NCBI GenBank assembly: GCA_964472565.1
Contig: CAYYNB010000164.1
Span: forward strand, 1 to 13,463
Length of the DNA: 13,463 nt
Direction of reading: 5' to 3'
Source: DATAMF01 sp964472565
GTDB taxonomy: Bacteria; Chloroflexota; Anaerolineae; Aggregatilineales; Aggregatilineaceae
Below the pieces are notes generated by a model. It saw only the letters and a program-made list of their open reading frames with translations, was not told where the DNA came from and ran no database searches. The translations under genes were made by a program, and so were the position numbers. Shown here one piece after another: positions 6,191 through 12,618 of the stretch (positions within the stretch are counted from its first letter, which is position 1; each line of letters begins with the position of its first letter).

Positions 6191-8041
6191 TTAATCGCCT
6201 TCGAGCATTTTCTCGCGCCGCTTTTGCTCTTTCTGGCGGTCTTCGTTATTCAGAATCTTCTTGCGAATCCGTAGGCTGTTGGGCGTTACTTCCAACAGTT
6301 CATCTTCTGCCAGAAACTCAATGCAGTCATCCAGACTCATCTGGCGCGGCGGGCTAAGCCGGACTTCCTGCCCAAAGGTGCGGGTGTGAATGGCGGACAG
6401 GTGTTTACTCTTGCCCACATTAACCGCCAGGTCTTCGCCCCGGATATGTTCCCCGATCACCATACCCTCATACACATCCGCCCCCGGCGAAATGAAAAAT
6501 GTGCCGCGTGCCTGAGAATGGGTCAGCGCATAAGCCGTAGCACTCGCCTGTTCCCACGCCACAAGGCTGCCGAACTGCCGCCCCGAAATTGGCCCAGCCA
6601 GTTTATCATAGCCGTAATAAATCGAGTTAATCTGGCCTAAGCCACTGGTTGCGCGCATAAACTGCGACCGGAAGCCCAATAATCCGCGTGTGGGCACGAT
6701 GTATTTCAGATACGTCATCCCGTTCTGGCTGCGCATATCGACCATCTGCCCACGCCGCGCACCTAATAGTTCAACCACCGTTCCCACCATTTCATCGGCG
6801 GCTTCGATATGTACTTCCTCATACGGTTCGAGTGTCTCGCCTGTATCGGGATCATCCATATAGATCACTTCCGGCTTGCTGACATCAAACTCATACCCTT
6901 CGCGCCGCATCGTTTCGATCAGAATCGCAAGGTGCAGTTCGCCGCGCCCGCTGACAATAAACCGGTCCGGCTGGTTGCTGTCTTCTACCCGCAGCGCCAC
7001 GTTACTCCGCGTCTCATCATACAACCGCTGCCGCAGCCGTCGTGATGTCCCCCAGCCTGTTTTGCCTTCCCGCCCCGCGAACGGTGATGTGTTTACCCCA
7101 AAGGTCATCCGTACCGTCGGCAGTTCAATGGCAATCGCGTCAATTGGCTTTTCCACAACAGGATCAGCAATCGTATCGCTGATCTTGATCTCATCCAGCC
7201 CGGCGAATGCCACAATATCGCCCGCCATCACTTCATCGATTTCCTGCCGTGACAGATTGTGATGCGTGAACAGGTAGACGATCTTCCCCATGGTTCGCTC
7301 ACCCTGTGGCGTGATCCGCACCACCGGCATCCCTTTTTGCATCTTTCCCGACAACAGCCGCCCCACGCCGATCTGACCCTTATAATTGTCATAATCCAGC
7401 GTCGTGACTTGGAGTTTCATCGGCTCGTCGGCATCAATCTGCGGGCCGGGGATTTCCTTCAGGATAATCTCGAACAGCGGAGCCAGGTTATCGACAACGG
7501 TATCCGGTGTATAGCCCGATTTTCCTTCCAGCCCTACCGCATAGATCAGCGGAAAATCCGCTTGTTCATCGCTCGCGCCCAACTCGATGAACAGGTCAAA
7601 CGTCTCATTCAACACTTCTTCCACGCGTGACTGAGGGCGATCCACTTTGTTGATCACCACGATCACCCGCAGTCCCAATCCGAGCGCTTTTCGCAGCACA
7701 AACCGCGTTTGCGGCATCGGACCATCCACCGCATCCACCAGCAGCAGCGCACCATCAACCATGTTCAGCACGCGCTCGACCTCACCGCCAAAGTCCGCAT
7801 GGCCGGGTGTATCGACGATATTAATCTTCACGCCGTTCCACGTGACAGCAGTATTTTTCGCCAGAATGGTAATGCCGCGTTCGCGCTCCAACGCATTTGA
7901 GTCCAGAATGCGTTCCCCGGCGCTGTCAGCGTCGCGAAACACTTTGGCCTGTTTAAGCATCCCATCAACCAGGGTGGTTTTCCCATGATCGACGTGGGCA
8001 ATAATCGCAATGTTGCGGATGTCAGATCTCGCTTGTGTCAC
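6191..8041 (-). CDS. typA: Ribosome-associated GTPase TypA/BipA
   Basis: Translational GTPase of the EF-G/LepA superfamily that binds the 70S ribosome and supports ribosome assembly and stress adaptation. Length is 616 residues, close to the usual 605-615. Motifs: G1 AHVDHGKT at 15-22, G2 RGITI at 55-59, G3 DTPGH at 77-81 and G4 NKVD at 131-134. The G5 region reads YAVGLEG, where SAL is more usual. The EF-G-like C-terminal part includes LLGARRGQM and RGLLGFRSQF, and the TypA-specific C-terminal domain ends in a basic tail. The start is a GTG at 8041-8039 with TGAGGT six bases upstream. A nearby ATG is in another frame. It is transcribed divergently from the DUF951 gene. Confidence 0.97.
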   Translation of the reverse strand: MTQARSDIRNIAIIAHVDHGKTTLVDGMLKQAKVFRDADSAGERILDSNALERERGITILAKNTAVTWNGVKINIVDTPGHADFGGEVERVLNMVDGALLLVDAVDGPMPQTRFVLRKALGLGLRVIVVINKVDRPQSRVEEVLNETFDLFIELGASDEQADFPLIYAVGLEGKSGYTPDTVVDNLAPLFEIILKEIPGPQIDADEPMKLQVTTLDYDNYKGQIGVGRLLSGKMQKGMPVVRITPQGERTMGKIVYLFTHHNLSRQEIDEVMAGDIVAFAGLDEIKISDTIADPVVEKPIDAIAIELPTVRMTFGVNTSPFAGREGKTGWGTSRRLRQRLYDETRSNVALRVEDSNQPDRFIVSGRGELHLAILIETMRREGYEFDVSKPEVIYMDDPDTGETLEPYEEVHIEAADEMVGTVVELLGARRGQMVDMRSQNGMTYLKYIVPTRGLLGFRSQFMRATSGLGQINSIYYGYDKLAGPISGRQFGSLVAWEQASATAYALTHSQARGTFFISPGADVYEGMVIGEHIRGEDLAVNVGKSKHLSAIHTRTFGQEVRLSPPRQMSLDDCIEFLAEDELLEVTPNSLRIRKKILNNEDRQKEQKRREKMLEGD

Positions 8042-8102
8042 AGATGTACCTCATTGTTATCTAATCCAATCTATTTTCCGATAAAATTTCGCGCTTGGGT
8101 AG

Positions 8103-8110
8103 AGTATAAT
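8103..8110. promoter_or_regulatory. Overlapping divergent -10 elements (typA / DUF951)
   Basis: The octamer AGTATAAT contains TATAAT on the plus strand (8105-8110), directed at the DUF951 gene. It also contains TATACT on the minus strand (8108-8103), directed at typA. Predicted starts are near 8117 (plus) and 8096 (minus), giving leaders of about 27 and 55 nt. No strong -35 hexamer is apparent on either side. Confidence 0.5.
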
Positions 8111-8143
8111 TCCTACCACGATCAATTGATGGAGATTCTAGCG

Positions 8144-8329
8144 ATGTCTCTGGATGTTCAGGTTGGCGATGTGGTACAAATGCGCAAAACGCATCCCTGC
8201 GGCAGTGATCGCTGGGAAGTGTATCGCGTGGGAGCCGATATCGGTCTGCGCTGCCTCGGCTGTGACCGCCGCGTCATGCTGCCTCGCCGCAAATTCGAGC
8301 GTGGTGCCAAACGCATCGTCGAACCCTGA
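8144..8329 (+). CDS. DUF951 family protein
   Basis: A 61-residue basic protein matching the DUF951 family, widespread in Firmicutes and Chloroflexi; no function is known to me. Recognisable family features are VGDVVQMRKTHPCG (7-20), WEVYRVGADIGLRCLGC (24-40) and MLPRRKFER (45-53). The CxxC at 37-40 together with C19 could bind metal, which is inference only. The fold is probably a small beta-barrel. The start at 8144 has GGAG nine bases upstream; an in-frame ATG at 8129 overlaps that site and is less likely. In other genomes members often neighbour translation or GTPase genes; here it is divergent from typA. Confidence 0.88.
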   Translation: MSLDVQVGDVVQMRKTHPCGSDRWEVYRVGADIGLRCLGCDRRVMLPRRKFERGAKRIVEP

Positions 8330-8347
8330 CAGGATTAAAAGTTAATG

Positions 8348-8357
8348 TGCATATGCA
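8348..8357. repeat. Perfect 10-bp palindrome upstream of the glycosyltransferase
   Basis: TGCATATGCA lies 41 bases before the glycosyltransferase start. It could be an operator or part of a promoter, or chance in a short AT-rich gap (8330-8398) that shows no terminator. DUF951 and the glycosyltransferase may therefore be co-transcribed. Confidence 0.25.
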
Positions 8358-8398
8358 TAGCTGCGCCCAATCGCTAACAACTGCTTTAGGAGCCTTTT

Positions 8399-9607
8399 AT
8401 GGCACGCAAACGCGTCGTTTTTCTGATGTCCGATACCGGCGGAGGCCACCGCGCCGCTGCCGATGCCATCCGCGCCGCGATGGAAATCAAATACCCCGAT
8501 GAGTATTTATTTGAACTCGTGGATGTCTACCGTCGTTATACCCCGTTCCCCTTCACCTACATGCCCGAAGTCTATGCCCCCTGGGTCAACTGGGCTGCGC
8601 ATTCGTGGGAGTTCGGTTACGAATTTGCCAATACCCGGCATCGTGGGCGCTTGGTGATGGCCGTCGCCAAACAACTTTGGAAAAATGGCATGCGCCGTTT
8701 GATCCAGGAGCATCCCACCGATGTTATGGTGAGCGTGCATTCGCTTTTTAACCGCCCGGTGATGCATGCCTACAACACCACCCAGAAATTTCGCCCACCG
8801 TTTGTCACTGTGATCACCGACCTTGTGACGACCCACGCCTTTTGGTATGAACCCGACGTGGATCGCTGCCTTGCCCCTACCCAGGCCGCCTATGACCGGG
8901 GCAAACTTTTCGGCCTCAAACCTGAACAAATGCGCATCACGGGTTTACCCGTTCACCCCCAGTTTATGAAAAAACTGGTTGCCAAAGACGAAGCGCGCCA
9001 TAAACTGAATTGGGACTCGAATCTCCCGGCAGTGCTGCTTGTCGGCGGCGGCGAAGGTATGGGGCCGCTCTACCAGATCGCTCGTGCCATCAACAGCCGT
9101 AAGCTGAATATGCAGTTGATCATCATTGCGGGGCGTAACCAGGCACTTAAACAGCGCTTGGAAACCTCACCCTGGAACCAGCCCACCACCATTTATCCTT
9201 TCGTCCATAATATGCCTGAACTGATGGCCGCCGCTGACATCCTTGTTACCAAAGCCGGGCCGGGGACCATCTGCGAGGCCTGTATCGCTGGCGCACCGCT
9301 GATTCTGAGCAGTTTCGTTCCGGGTCAGGAAGACGGCAACGTGACACACGTCGTCGAAAACAACGCCGGAGTTTATGCCCCTGGTGGCGTCAATGTCGCC
9401 GAAACTATTAGCCAGTGGCTGGCCGAAGGTCCCACCGGACTCGCCGCCCGTTCGGCCAGTGCTCGCGCCCTGGGACGCCCCAATGCTGTGTGGGAGATTG
9501 CTGAAGAAATCCATCTTCAGGCCCAAAAACCGCCCGTTCGCACCCACTATCATGCCGAACACCAGCCCCAGCTCGGCCATACTCCCGAAGATGGCTGGGT
9601 TATCTAG
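8399..9607 (+). CDS. Monogalactosyldiacylglycerol synthase-like glycosyltransferase (GT28)
   Basis: A 402-residue GT-B glycosyltransferase related to MGDG synthases and MurG, expected to transfer a sugar from a UDP-sugar to diacylglycerol at the inner membrane face. The N-terminal MGDG-synthase domain begins MARKRVVFLMSDTGGGHRAA, with the SDTGGGHR lipid/acceptor loop at 11-18. TDLVTTHAFWYEP (140-152) and TGLPVHPQF (181-189) are typical. The C-terminal GT28 domain has VGGGEGMGP (215-223) and the donor-binding segment KAGPGTICEACIAGAP (285-300), then PGQEDGN. There is no transmembrane helix, so membrane association is peripheral. The C-terminal 25 residues are His/Pro-rich and look variable. 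AGGAG six bases upstream supports the ATG at 8399. The sugar (Gal or Glc) cannot be read from sequence. Confidence 0.92.
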   Translation: MARKRVVFLMSDTGGGHRAAADAIRAAMEIKYPDEYLFELVDVYRRYTPFPFTYMPEVYAPWVNWAAHSWEFGYEFANTRHRGRLVMAVAKQLWKNGMRRLIQEHPTDVMVSVHSLFNRPVMHAYNTTQKFRPPFVTVITDLVTTHAFWYEPDVDRCLAPTQAAYDRGKLFGLKPEQMRITGLPVHPQFMKKLVAKDEARHKLNWDSNLPAVLLVGGGEGMGPLYQIARAINSRKLNMQLIIIAGRNQALKQRLETSPWNQPTTIYPFVHNMPELMAAADILVTKAGPGTICEACIAGAPLILSSFVPGQEDGNVTHVVENNAGVYAPGGVNVAETISQWLAEGPTGLAARSASARALGRPNAVWEIAEEIHLQAQKPPVRTHYHAEHQPQLGHTPEDGWVI

Positions 9608-9610
9608 TCC

Positions 9611-9639
9611 CGGTCGGGGCAGGTGAATTGCCCCGACCG
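9611..9639 (+). terminator. Strong GC-rich hairpin after the glycosyltransferase
   Basis: CGGTCGGGGCA (9611-9621) and TGCCCCGACCG (9629-9639) form an 11-bp perfect stem with a seven-base loop, four bases after the stop codon. There is no U-tract on either strand, so it may stabilise the 3' end or act as a weak terminator. Confidence 0.5.
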
Positions 9640-9658
9640 TAACTCCCTCATTATTAAC

Positions 9659-9684
9659 CATCGAAGTTAGTCATCGAAGTTAGT
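9659..9684 (+). repeat. Tandem 13-bp duplication
   Basis: CATCGAAGTTAGT occurs twice back to back with no mismatch (9659-9671, 9672-9684), followed by a partial CGATCA. It looks like a recent slippage duplication or a pair of binding sites. Confidence 0.8.
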
Positions 9685-9810
9685 CGATCAATGGTGATGA
9701 CAGGATCGAACATCCGTGCTATCCTGTATCTAGAACTCACTGCACTTTCACAACTCCATACCCCTTTTGCAGCGGATTGTTCCGCCGTCTCTGCACAGTT
9801 TTACCCGAAC

Positions 9811-9840
9811 TCGCGTCGCGAAATGGGTTTCGCGACGCGA
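9811..9840 (+). repeat. Perfect 13-bp inverted repeat, possible terminator
   Basis: TCGCGTCGCGAAA (9811-9823), loop TGGG, and TTTCGCGACGCGA (9828-9840). On the plus strand it is followed by AATTTTCCC, so it could terminate plus-strand transcription. It is 204 bases beyond the glycosyltransferase stop and abuts the first G-rich element, so it may also be part of a mobile or dispersed repeat. Confidence 0.7.
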
Positions 9841-9841
9841 A

Positions 9842-9880
9842 ATTTTCCCTCAAACAGTCATAAAGGGGGGGGCGGGGGGA
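9842..9880 (+). repeat. G-rich intergenic element, copy A
   Basis: Pattern ATTT-CCCTCAAA-(6 nt)-TAAA followed by G8-C-G6. It shares this order with copy B about 106 bases downstream. The G-runs could form a G-quadruplex on the plus strand. Confidence 0.7.
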
Positions 9881-9930
9881 TGAATAACTGTTAGCCCGCT
9901 GTCACAGCAACCGACTTTTTGCCAGGATCT

Positions 9931-9976
9931 CCCCCTTTTCAGAACTATTTCTCCCTCAAAAGGTTCTTAAAGGGGG
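9931..9976 (-). repeat. Imperfect inverted repeat at the 3' end of the ABC-F gene
   Basis: CCCCCTTTTCAGAAC (9931-9945) pairs, with one base of slippage, with GTTCTTAAAGGGGG (9963-9976). In the ABC-F transcript the stop codon (9969-9967) lies within the first arm, and the hairpin is followed by AGATCC without a U-tract. It may act as a 3' stabilising structure. Confidence 0.5.
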
Positions 9977-9985
9977 GCGGGGGGA
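9947..9985 (+). repeat. G-rich intergenic element, copy B
   Basis: Pattern ATTTCT-CCCTCAAA-(7 nt)-TAAA followed by G6-C-G6, matching copy A. Its G-run lies inside the ABC-F reading frame and encodes the terminal PPAPL plus the TAA stop on the minus strand. Confidence 0.7.
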
Positions 9986-11643
9986 ACCGCTGACGGTTCG
10001 TATGCACCGCTATGTTGGATGATGCGCCCGTCGCGCAGTTCCCATAGCTCGCCTTGAAATTGTTTCAAAAAGCGCCGGTCATGCGACACCGCCAGCACTG
10101 GACCCGGAAACTTCCGAAGCGCTTCTTCGAACGATTCCAGGACATCGAAGCTCACAAAGTTCGTCGGTTCATCCAGCAGCAGCATATTCGCCCGTTTTGC
10201 CATCAGTCGTGCGATTTGTAATTTGCGTTTTTGCCCGCTGCTCAGTTGGCATACTTGGCGGCTGATCTCATCATATCGAAACAGTCCTGACCCAAGCAGT
10301 TCGGTGATATGAACTTGATCCTCGCCTGCCAGCCCTTCTTTGTATACATCGAGCACTGTCTGGCTCACATCCATATGTTCCTGCTGCTGGTCGAGATATC
10401 CGATTTTAACTTGCGGGCTGATATACACTTCGCCCGTGTCATAGGTCTCAAATCCCGCCAGAATCTTCAGCAATGTGCTTTTTCCTGCGCCGTTCGGCCC
10501 AATCAACACAATCCGGCTGCGCGGCCCCAGTGTGAACGAAATTCTATCCAGAATCCGCCGTTCACCATAGCTTTTGCTCAATCCAGAGACAAACAATGGT
10601 GTGCGTCCTTGTATTGCTTCCGGGTCAAAATCGGCTTCAAATTGGAGGTCTTTCGGTGGTCGTGGAATCGGATCGGCTTCAATCCGTCGCAGCCGTTCTT
10701 CTGCCGACGCAACCCGGCTGGAAATTGCCTTATCCACCATGCCCCGCTTGAAGTGCTTCAGGAATTTGTCGCCGTCTGTCGGTGGTCGATTATGCGCGAC
10801 TTGCCGCGCCTGGACCTTGACTGCTCGTCTCAGTTCTTTGATCTCTTCCTGTTGATTCGCGTACTCGTCTTCCCATTGACGTCGTTCAATCGTTTTGGTT
10901 TGCAGATAAGCATCATAGTTTCCGGTATAGGATTTGGTTTTTCGGCTGTGTTCGTCAATCTCCACGATAGCAGTCACGGTCCGGTTGAGGAATTCGCGGT
11001 CATGTGACACAATCAGCACACTGCCGCGATACGCTTGCAGATAATCTTCCAGCCATCCCAAACTGGCAAAATCGAGATGATTGGTCGGTTCATCCAACAG
11101 CAGCACGTCCGGGTTTTGCAGCAGCAGCATTGCCAGTCCTAGTCGAGCTTTTTCACCGCCCGACAGCGTAACAACATACCGTTCTGGCGACAGATGATCA
11201 ATTTTGAGTCCGCTGAGCAGAATCTTAATCCGGTAATCCATTTCATAGCCGCCATACCGCTCAAAACGATCACTGATTTCGCCGTATTCCTGCATGATAC
11301 TTTCCAAATCGCTGGCTTGTTCGGCCATGCATGTTTCGAGTTCTCGCATCCGGTTTTCCAGTGTTGTCAGGTGTTGTAGTGCTTCCTTGATCAATATTTG
11401 GATGGTTTGCCCTTCTTTGTACTCTATCGTCTGCGCCAGATACCCGACTCGCGCACCAGCAGAAACCGAAATCGATTGGCTGTCCGCTTCAATCTGTCCC
11501 ATGATAATTTTGAGCAGAGTAGACTTGCCAACACCGTTTGCACCAACCAGCCCGATCCGCTGACCGTCATTCAAAATCAGCGCCGCCTGGTTGAGAATTT
11601 GTTGATCGCCGTAGCTTTTTGAGATGTTCGAAAGTTGTAACAT
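9967..11643 (-). CDS. ABC-F ATPase, probable ribosome-protection type
   Basis: A 558-residue soluble protein with two ATP-binding domains and no transmembrane region. ABC-F proteins bind the ribosomal E site and rescue stalled or drug-bound ribosomes. NBD1 has GANGVGKST (34-42), LSGGE (160-164), LLLDEPTNHLD (181-191) and switch H214. The interdomain linker, about 243-330, is charged and helical with an NRPPTDGDKF tip (285-294); this part reaches toward the peptidyl-tRNA. NBD2 has GPNGAGKST (382-390), the divergent signature LSSGQ (467-471) and LLLDEPTNFVSFD (488-500), with F496 where His is usual, and H521. The ATG at 11643 is preceded by GGAAGG. The leader holds an upstream ORF and an intrinsic terminator, typical of drug-inducible ABC-F genes. 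A housekeeping Uup/EttA-like role remains possible. Confidence 0.92.
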   Translation of the reverse strand: MLQLSNISKSYGDQQILNQAALILNDGQRIGLVGANGVGKSTLLKIIMGQIEADSQSISVSAGARVGYLAQTIEYKEGQTIQILIKEALQHLTTLENRMRELETCMAEQASDLESIMQEYGEISDRFERYGGYEMDYRIKILLSGLKIDHLSPERYVVTLSGGEKARLGLAMLLLQNPDVLLLDEPTNHLDFASLGWLEDYLQAYRGSVLIVSHDREFLNRTVTAIVEIDEHSRKTKSYTGNYDAYLQTKTIERRQWEDEYANQQEEIKELRRAVKVQARQVAHNRPPTDGDKFLKHFKRGMVDKAISSRVASAEERLRRIEADPIPRPPKDLQFEADFDPEAIQGRTPLFVSGLSKSYGERRILDRISFTLGPRSRIVLIGPNGAGKSTLLKILAGFETYDTGEVYISPQVKIGYLDQQQEHMDVSQTVLDVYKEGLAGEDQVHITELLGSGLFRYDEISRQVCQLSSGQKRKLQIARLMAKRANMLLLDEPTNFVSFDVLESFEEALRKFPGPVLAVSHDRRFLKQFQGELWELRDGRIIQHSGAYEPSAVPPAPL

Positions 11644-11669
11644 AGAGCCTTCCGTTTACGATGGGAATC

Positions 11670-11706
11670 AAAAAACGCCACCAGAGGCAGCTCTGCGCGG
11701 CGTTTT
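11670..11706 (-). terminator. Attenuator terminator in the ABC-F leader
   Basis: On the minus strand AAAACGCC (11706-11699) pairs with GGCGTTTT (11679-11672), with an inner CAGAG/CTCTG stem closed by CTGC and followed by TTTTTT. It lies after the promoter and 26 bases before the ABC-F start codon. The only gene it can control is the ABC-F gene, so it acts as a leader attenuator. Confidence 0.82.
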
Positions 11707-11764
11707 AGACGCATCATAGGTGAATCCAATAACTGGCACACAGCAGCAGAGTAGCCCAAACAAA

Positions 11765-11791
11765 CTAGCCGATGTTGCTGTGCGTCTCCAT
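11765..11791 (-). CDS. Leader peptide of the ABC-F attenuator (8 codons)
   Basis: Short ORF encoding METHSNIG, with start ATG at 11791 and stop TAG at 11767-11765. AAGAAAGG lies six bases upstream, a good ribosome binding site. It lies about 70 nt into the leader and about 60 nt before the terminator. Its codons overlap GCACAGCA (11783-11776), which is complementary (with one G-U) to TGCTGTGT at 11745-11738. A ribosome stalled on the ORF would therefore change downstream folding. Translation is inferred from the site and spacing only. Confidence 0.6.
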   Translation of the reverse strand: METHSNIG

Positions 11792-11869
11792 GTTTAACCT
11801 TTCTTACTTGCTCAACGAGAGTTCGGGGAAGACAAACATTTGGGTGCTGCTTCGCCGCAACTAGCAGCG

Positions 11870-11898
11870 AGTTTAGGCTTATTTCGCCTGATTGTCAA
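11870..11898 (-). promoter_or_regulatory. Promoter of the ABC-F leader transcript
   Basis: TTGACA (11898-11893), a 17-base spacer and TAAACT (11875-11870) on the minus strand, with a start near 11863. This gives a leader of about 220 nt before the ABC-F ATG, containing the leader ORF and terminator. The -35 matches consensus fully and the -10 matches at four positions. Confidence 0.75.
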
Positions 11899-11906
11899 GC
11901 GGTGCT

Positions 11907-11920
11907 TTGAATAAGTACAA
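11907..11920. promoter_or_regulatory. Weak Fnr-like palindrome between divergent genes
   Basis: TTGAATAAGTACAA resembles the Fnr box TTGAT-N4-ATCAA at seven of ten defined positions. It lies between the ABC-F promoter and the start of a Crp/Fnr-family gene whose recognition helix contains ETISR. An extended -10-like TGCTTATAC (11923-11931) follows for the regulator. Possible autoregulatory site; chance is not excluded. Confidence 0.25.
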
Positions 11921-11955
11921 TTTGCTTATACCCATCGACCAAAGGCGCTTTGTGG

Positions 11956-12618
11956 ATGACTTCTTTGCTTGAACAGTTACAGACTATCCCGTATTTTTCT
12001 ATTTTAGATGCGCAATCTCTGGCAGTTATTGCCGAGCAATCTCAATATCACACCTTTGAAACTGAGGAGATTATTTTTTTAGAAGGTGATCCAGCGGCTG
12101 GTTTGTGGATTATCGAGGATGGCAGCGTCAAAGTCAGCAAACTTAGTCCAGGAGGTGATGAGTATATTATGCATTTGCTTGGTCCTGGCGACTTATTTAA
12201 CGTGGTCGCCGCGATGGATGGTGGCCCGACTCCGGCAACTGCCGCTGCACTGAGTTTAACCTCGTGTTGGCAAATTCCTGCGGATGTAATCGCGCAGACA
12301 ATCGAGAGAAATCCACGTATGGCTCGCGCCGTGATTAATATGCTCGCCGCTCGTGCCCGACAGTTGAACCAGCAGATCGAGAATTTGACACTTTATCCGG
12401 TTACGGCGCGTCTGGCGCGGTTTTTGCTGGCTGAGGCTCCCAGTGTTGCAGGTGTGACGCGTGTCGCCATTGCGGGACATCTTGCCACAACACCCGAAAC
12501 CATCAGTCGTGTTTTGGCGAAACTTCAGCATATGGGCGCAATCCGTTTTGATCGCCATCGCATTTTGATTACCGATGTCGAGATGCTGCGCACCATCGCG
12601 TCTCTATCCGACGATTAA
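11956..12618 (+). CDS. Crp/Fnr-family transcriptional regulator
   Basis: A 220-residue cytosolic regulator. The N-terminal cyclic-nucleotide-type beta-roll spans about 10-110, a dimerisation helix 112-145 and a C-terminal winged helix about 148-215. The pocket segment GPGDLFNVVAAMDGGPTPATAAA (76-98) lacks the Glu and Arg that bind cAMP in CRP. There is only one cysteine (C104), so no Fnr-type [4Fe-4S] cluster is expected; the effector is unknown. The recognition helix contains TTPETISRVLAKL (178-190), and E181, S184 and R185 match the Fnr base-reading triad, suggesting TTGAT-like half-sites. The ATG at 11956 is preferred, with AAAGG ten bases upstream; a TTG at 11950 is the alternative. It is divergent from the ABC-F gene, and its stop codon overlaps the stop of the convergent DUF624 gene. 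Confidence 0.9.
   Translation: MTSLLEQLQTIPYFSILDAQSLAVIAEQSQYHTFETEEIIFLEGDPAAGLWIIEDGSVKVSKLSPGGDEYIMHLLGPGDLFNVVAAMDGGPTPATAAALSLTSCWQIPADVIAQTIERNPRMARAVINMLAARARQLNQQIENLTLYPVTARLARFLLAEAPSVAGVTRVAIAGHLATTPETISRVLAKLQHMGAIRFDRHRILITDVEMLRTIASLSDD

Larger units (their letters stand above)
9608..9966. other. Gene-free region rich in hairpins and repeats
   Basis: No credible gene lies in these 359 bases between two converging genes. The region holds an 11-bp hairpin, a 13-bp tandem duplication, a 13-bp hairpin, two copies of a G-rich element and a long imperfect inverted repeat (each listed separately). One plus-strand frame (9691-9894) is open but crosses the hairpin and a poly-G tract and has no ribosome binding site. 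Confidence 0.8.

Noticed and set aside
9691..9894. 67-codon plus-strand frame in the gap after the glycosyltransferase
   Set aside because: It crosses a perfect hairpin and a poly-G repeat, has no ribosome binding site and no protein-like composition.
9608..9966. CRISPR array or insertion sequence
   Set aside because: The repeats are few, of differing types and without regular spacers, and no transposase or cas gene is present in the window.
11658..11671. Fnr-box-like ACGAT-GGGA-ATCAA just before the ABC-F gene
   Set aside because: Only one half-site is good, and it lies downstream of the leader terminator's U-tract, an unlikely place for an activator site.
11577..11759. 60-codon minus-strand frame overlapping the ABC-F start
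   Set aside because: It begins with TTG and no ribosome binding site, and it runs through the attenuator terminator and out of frame into the ABC-F gene.
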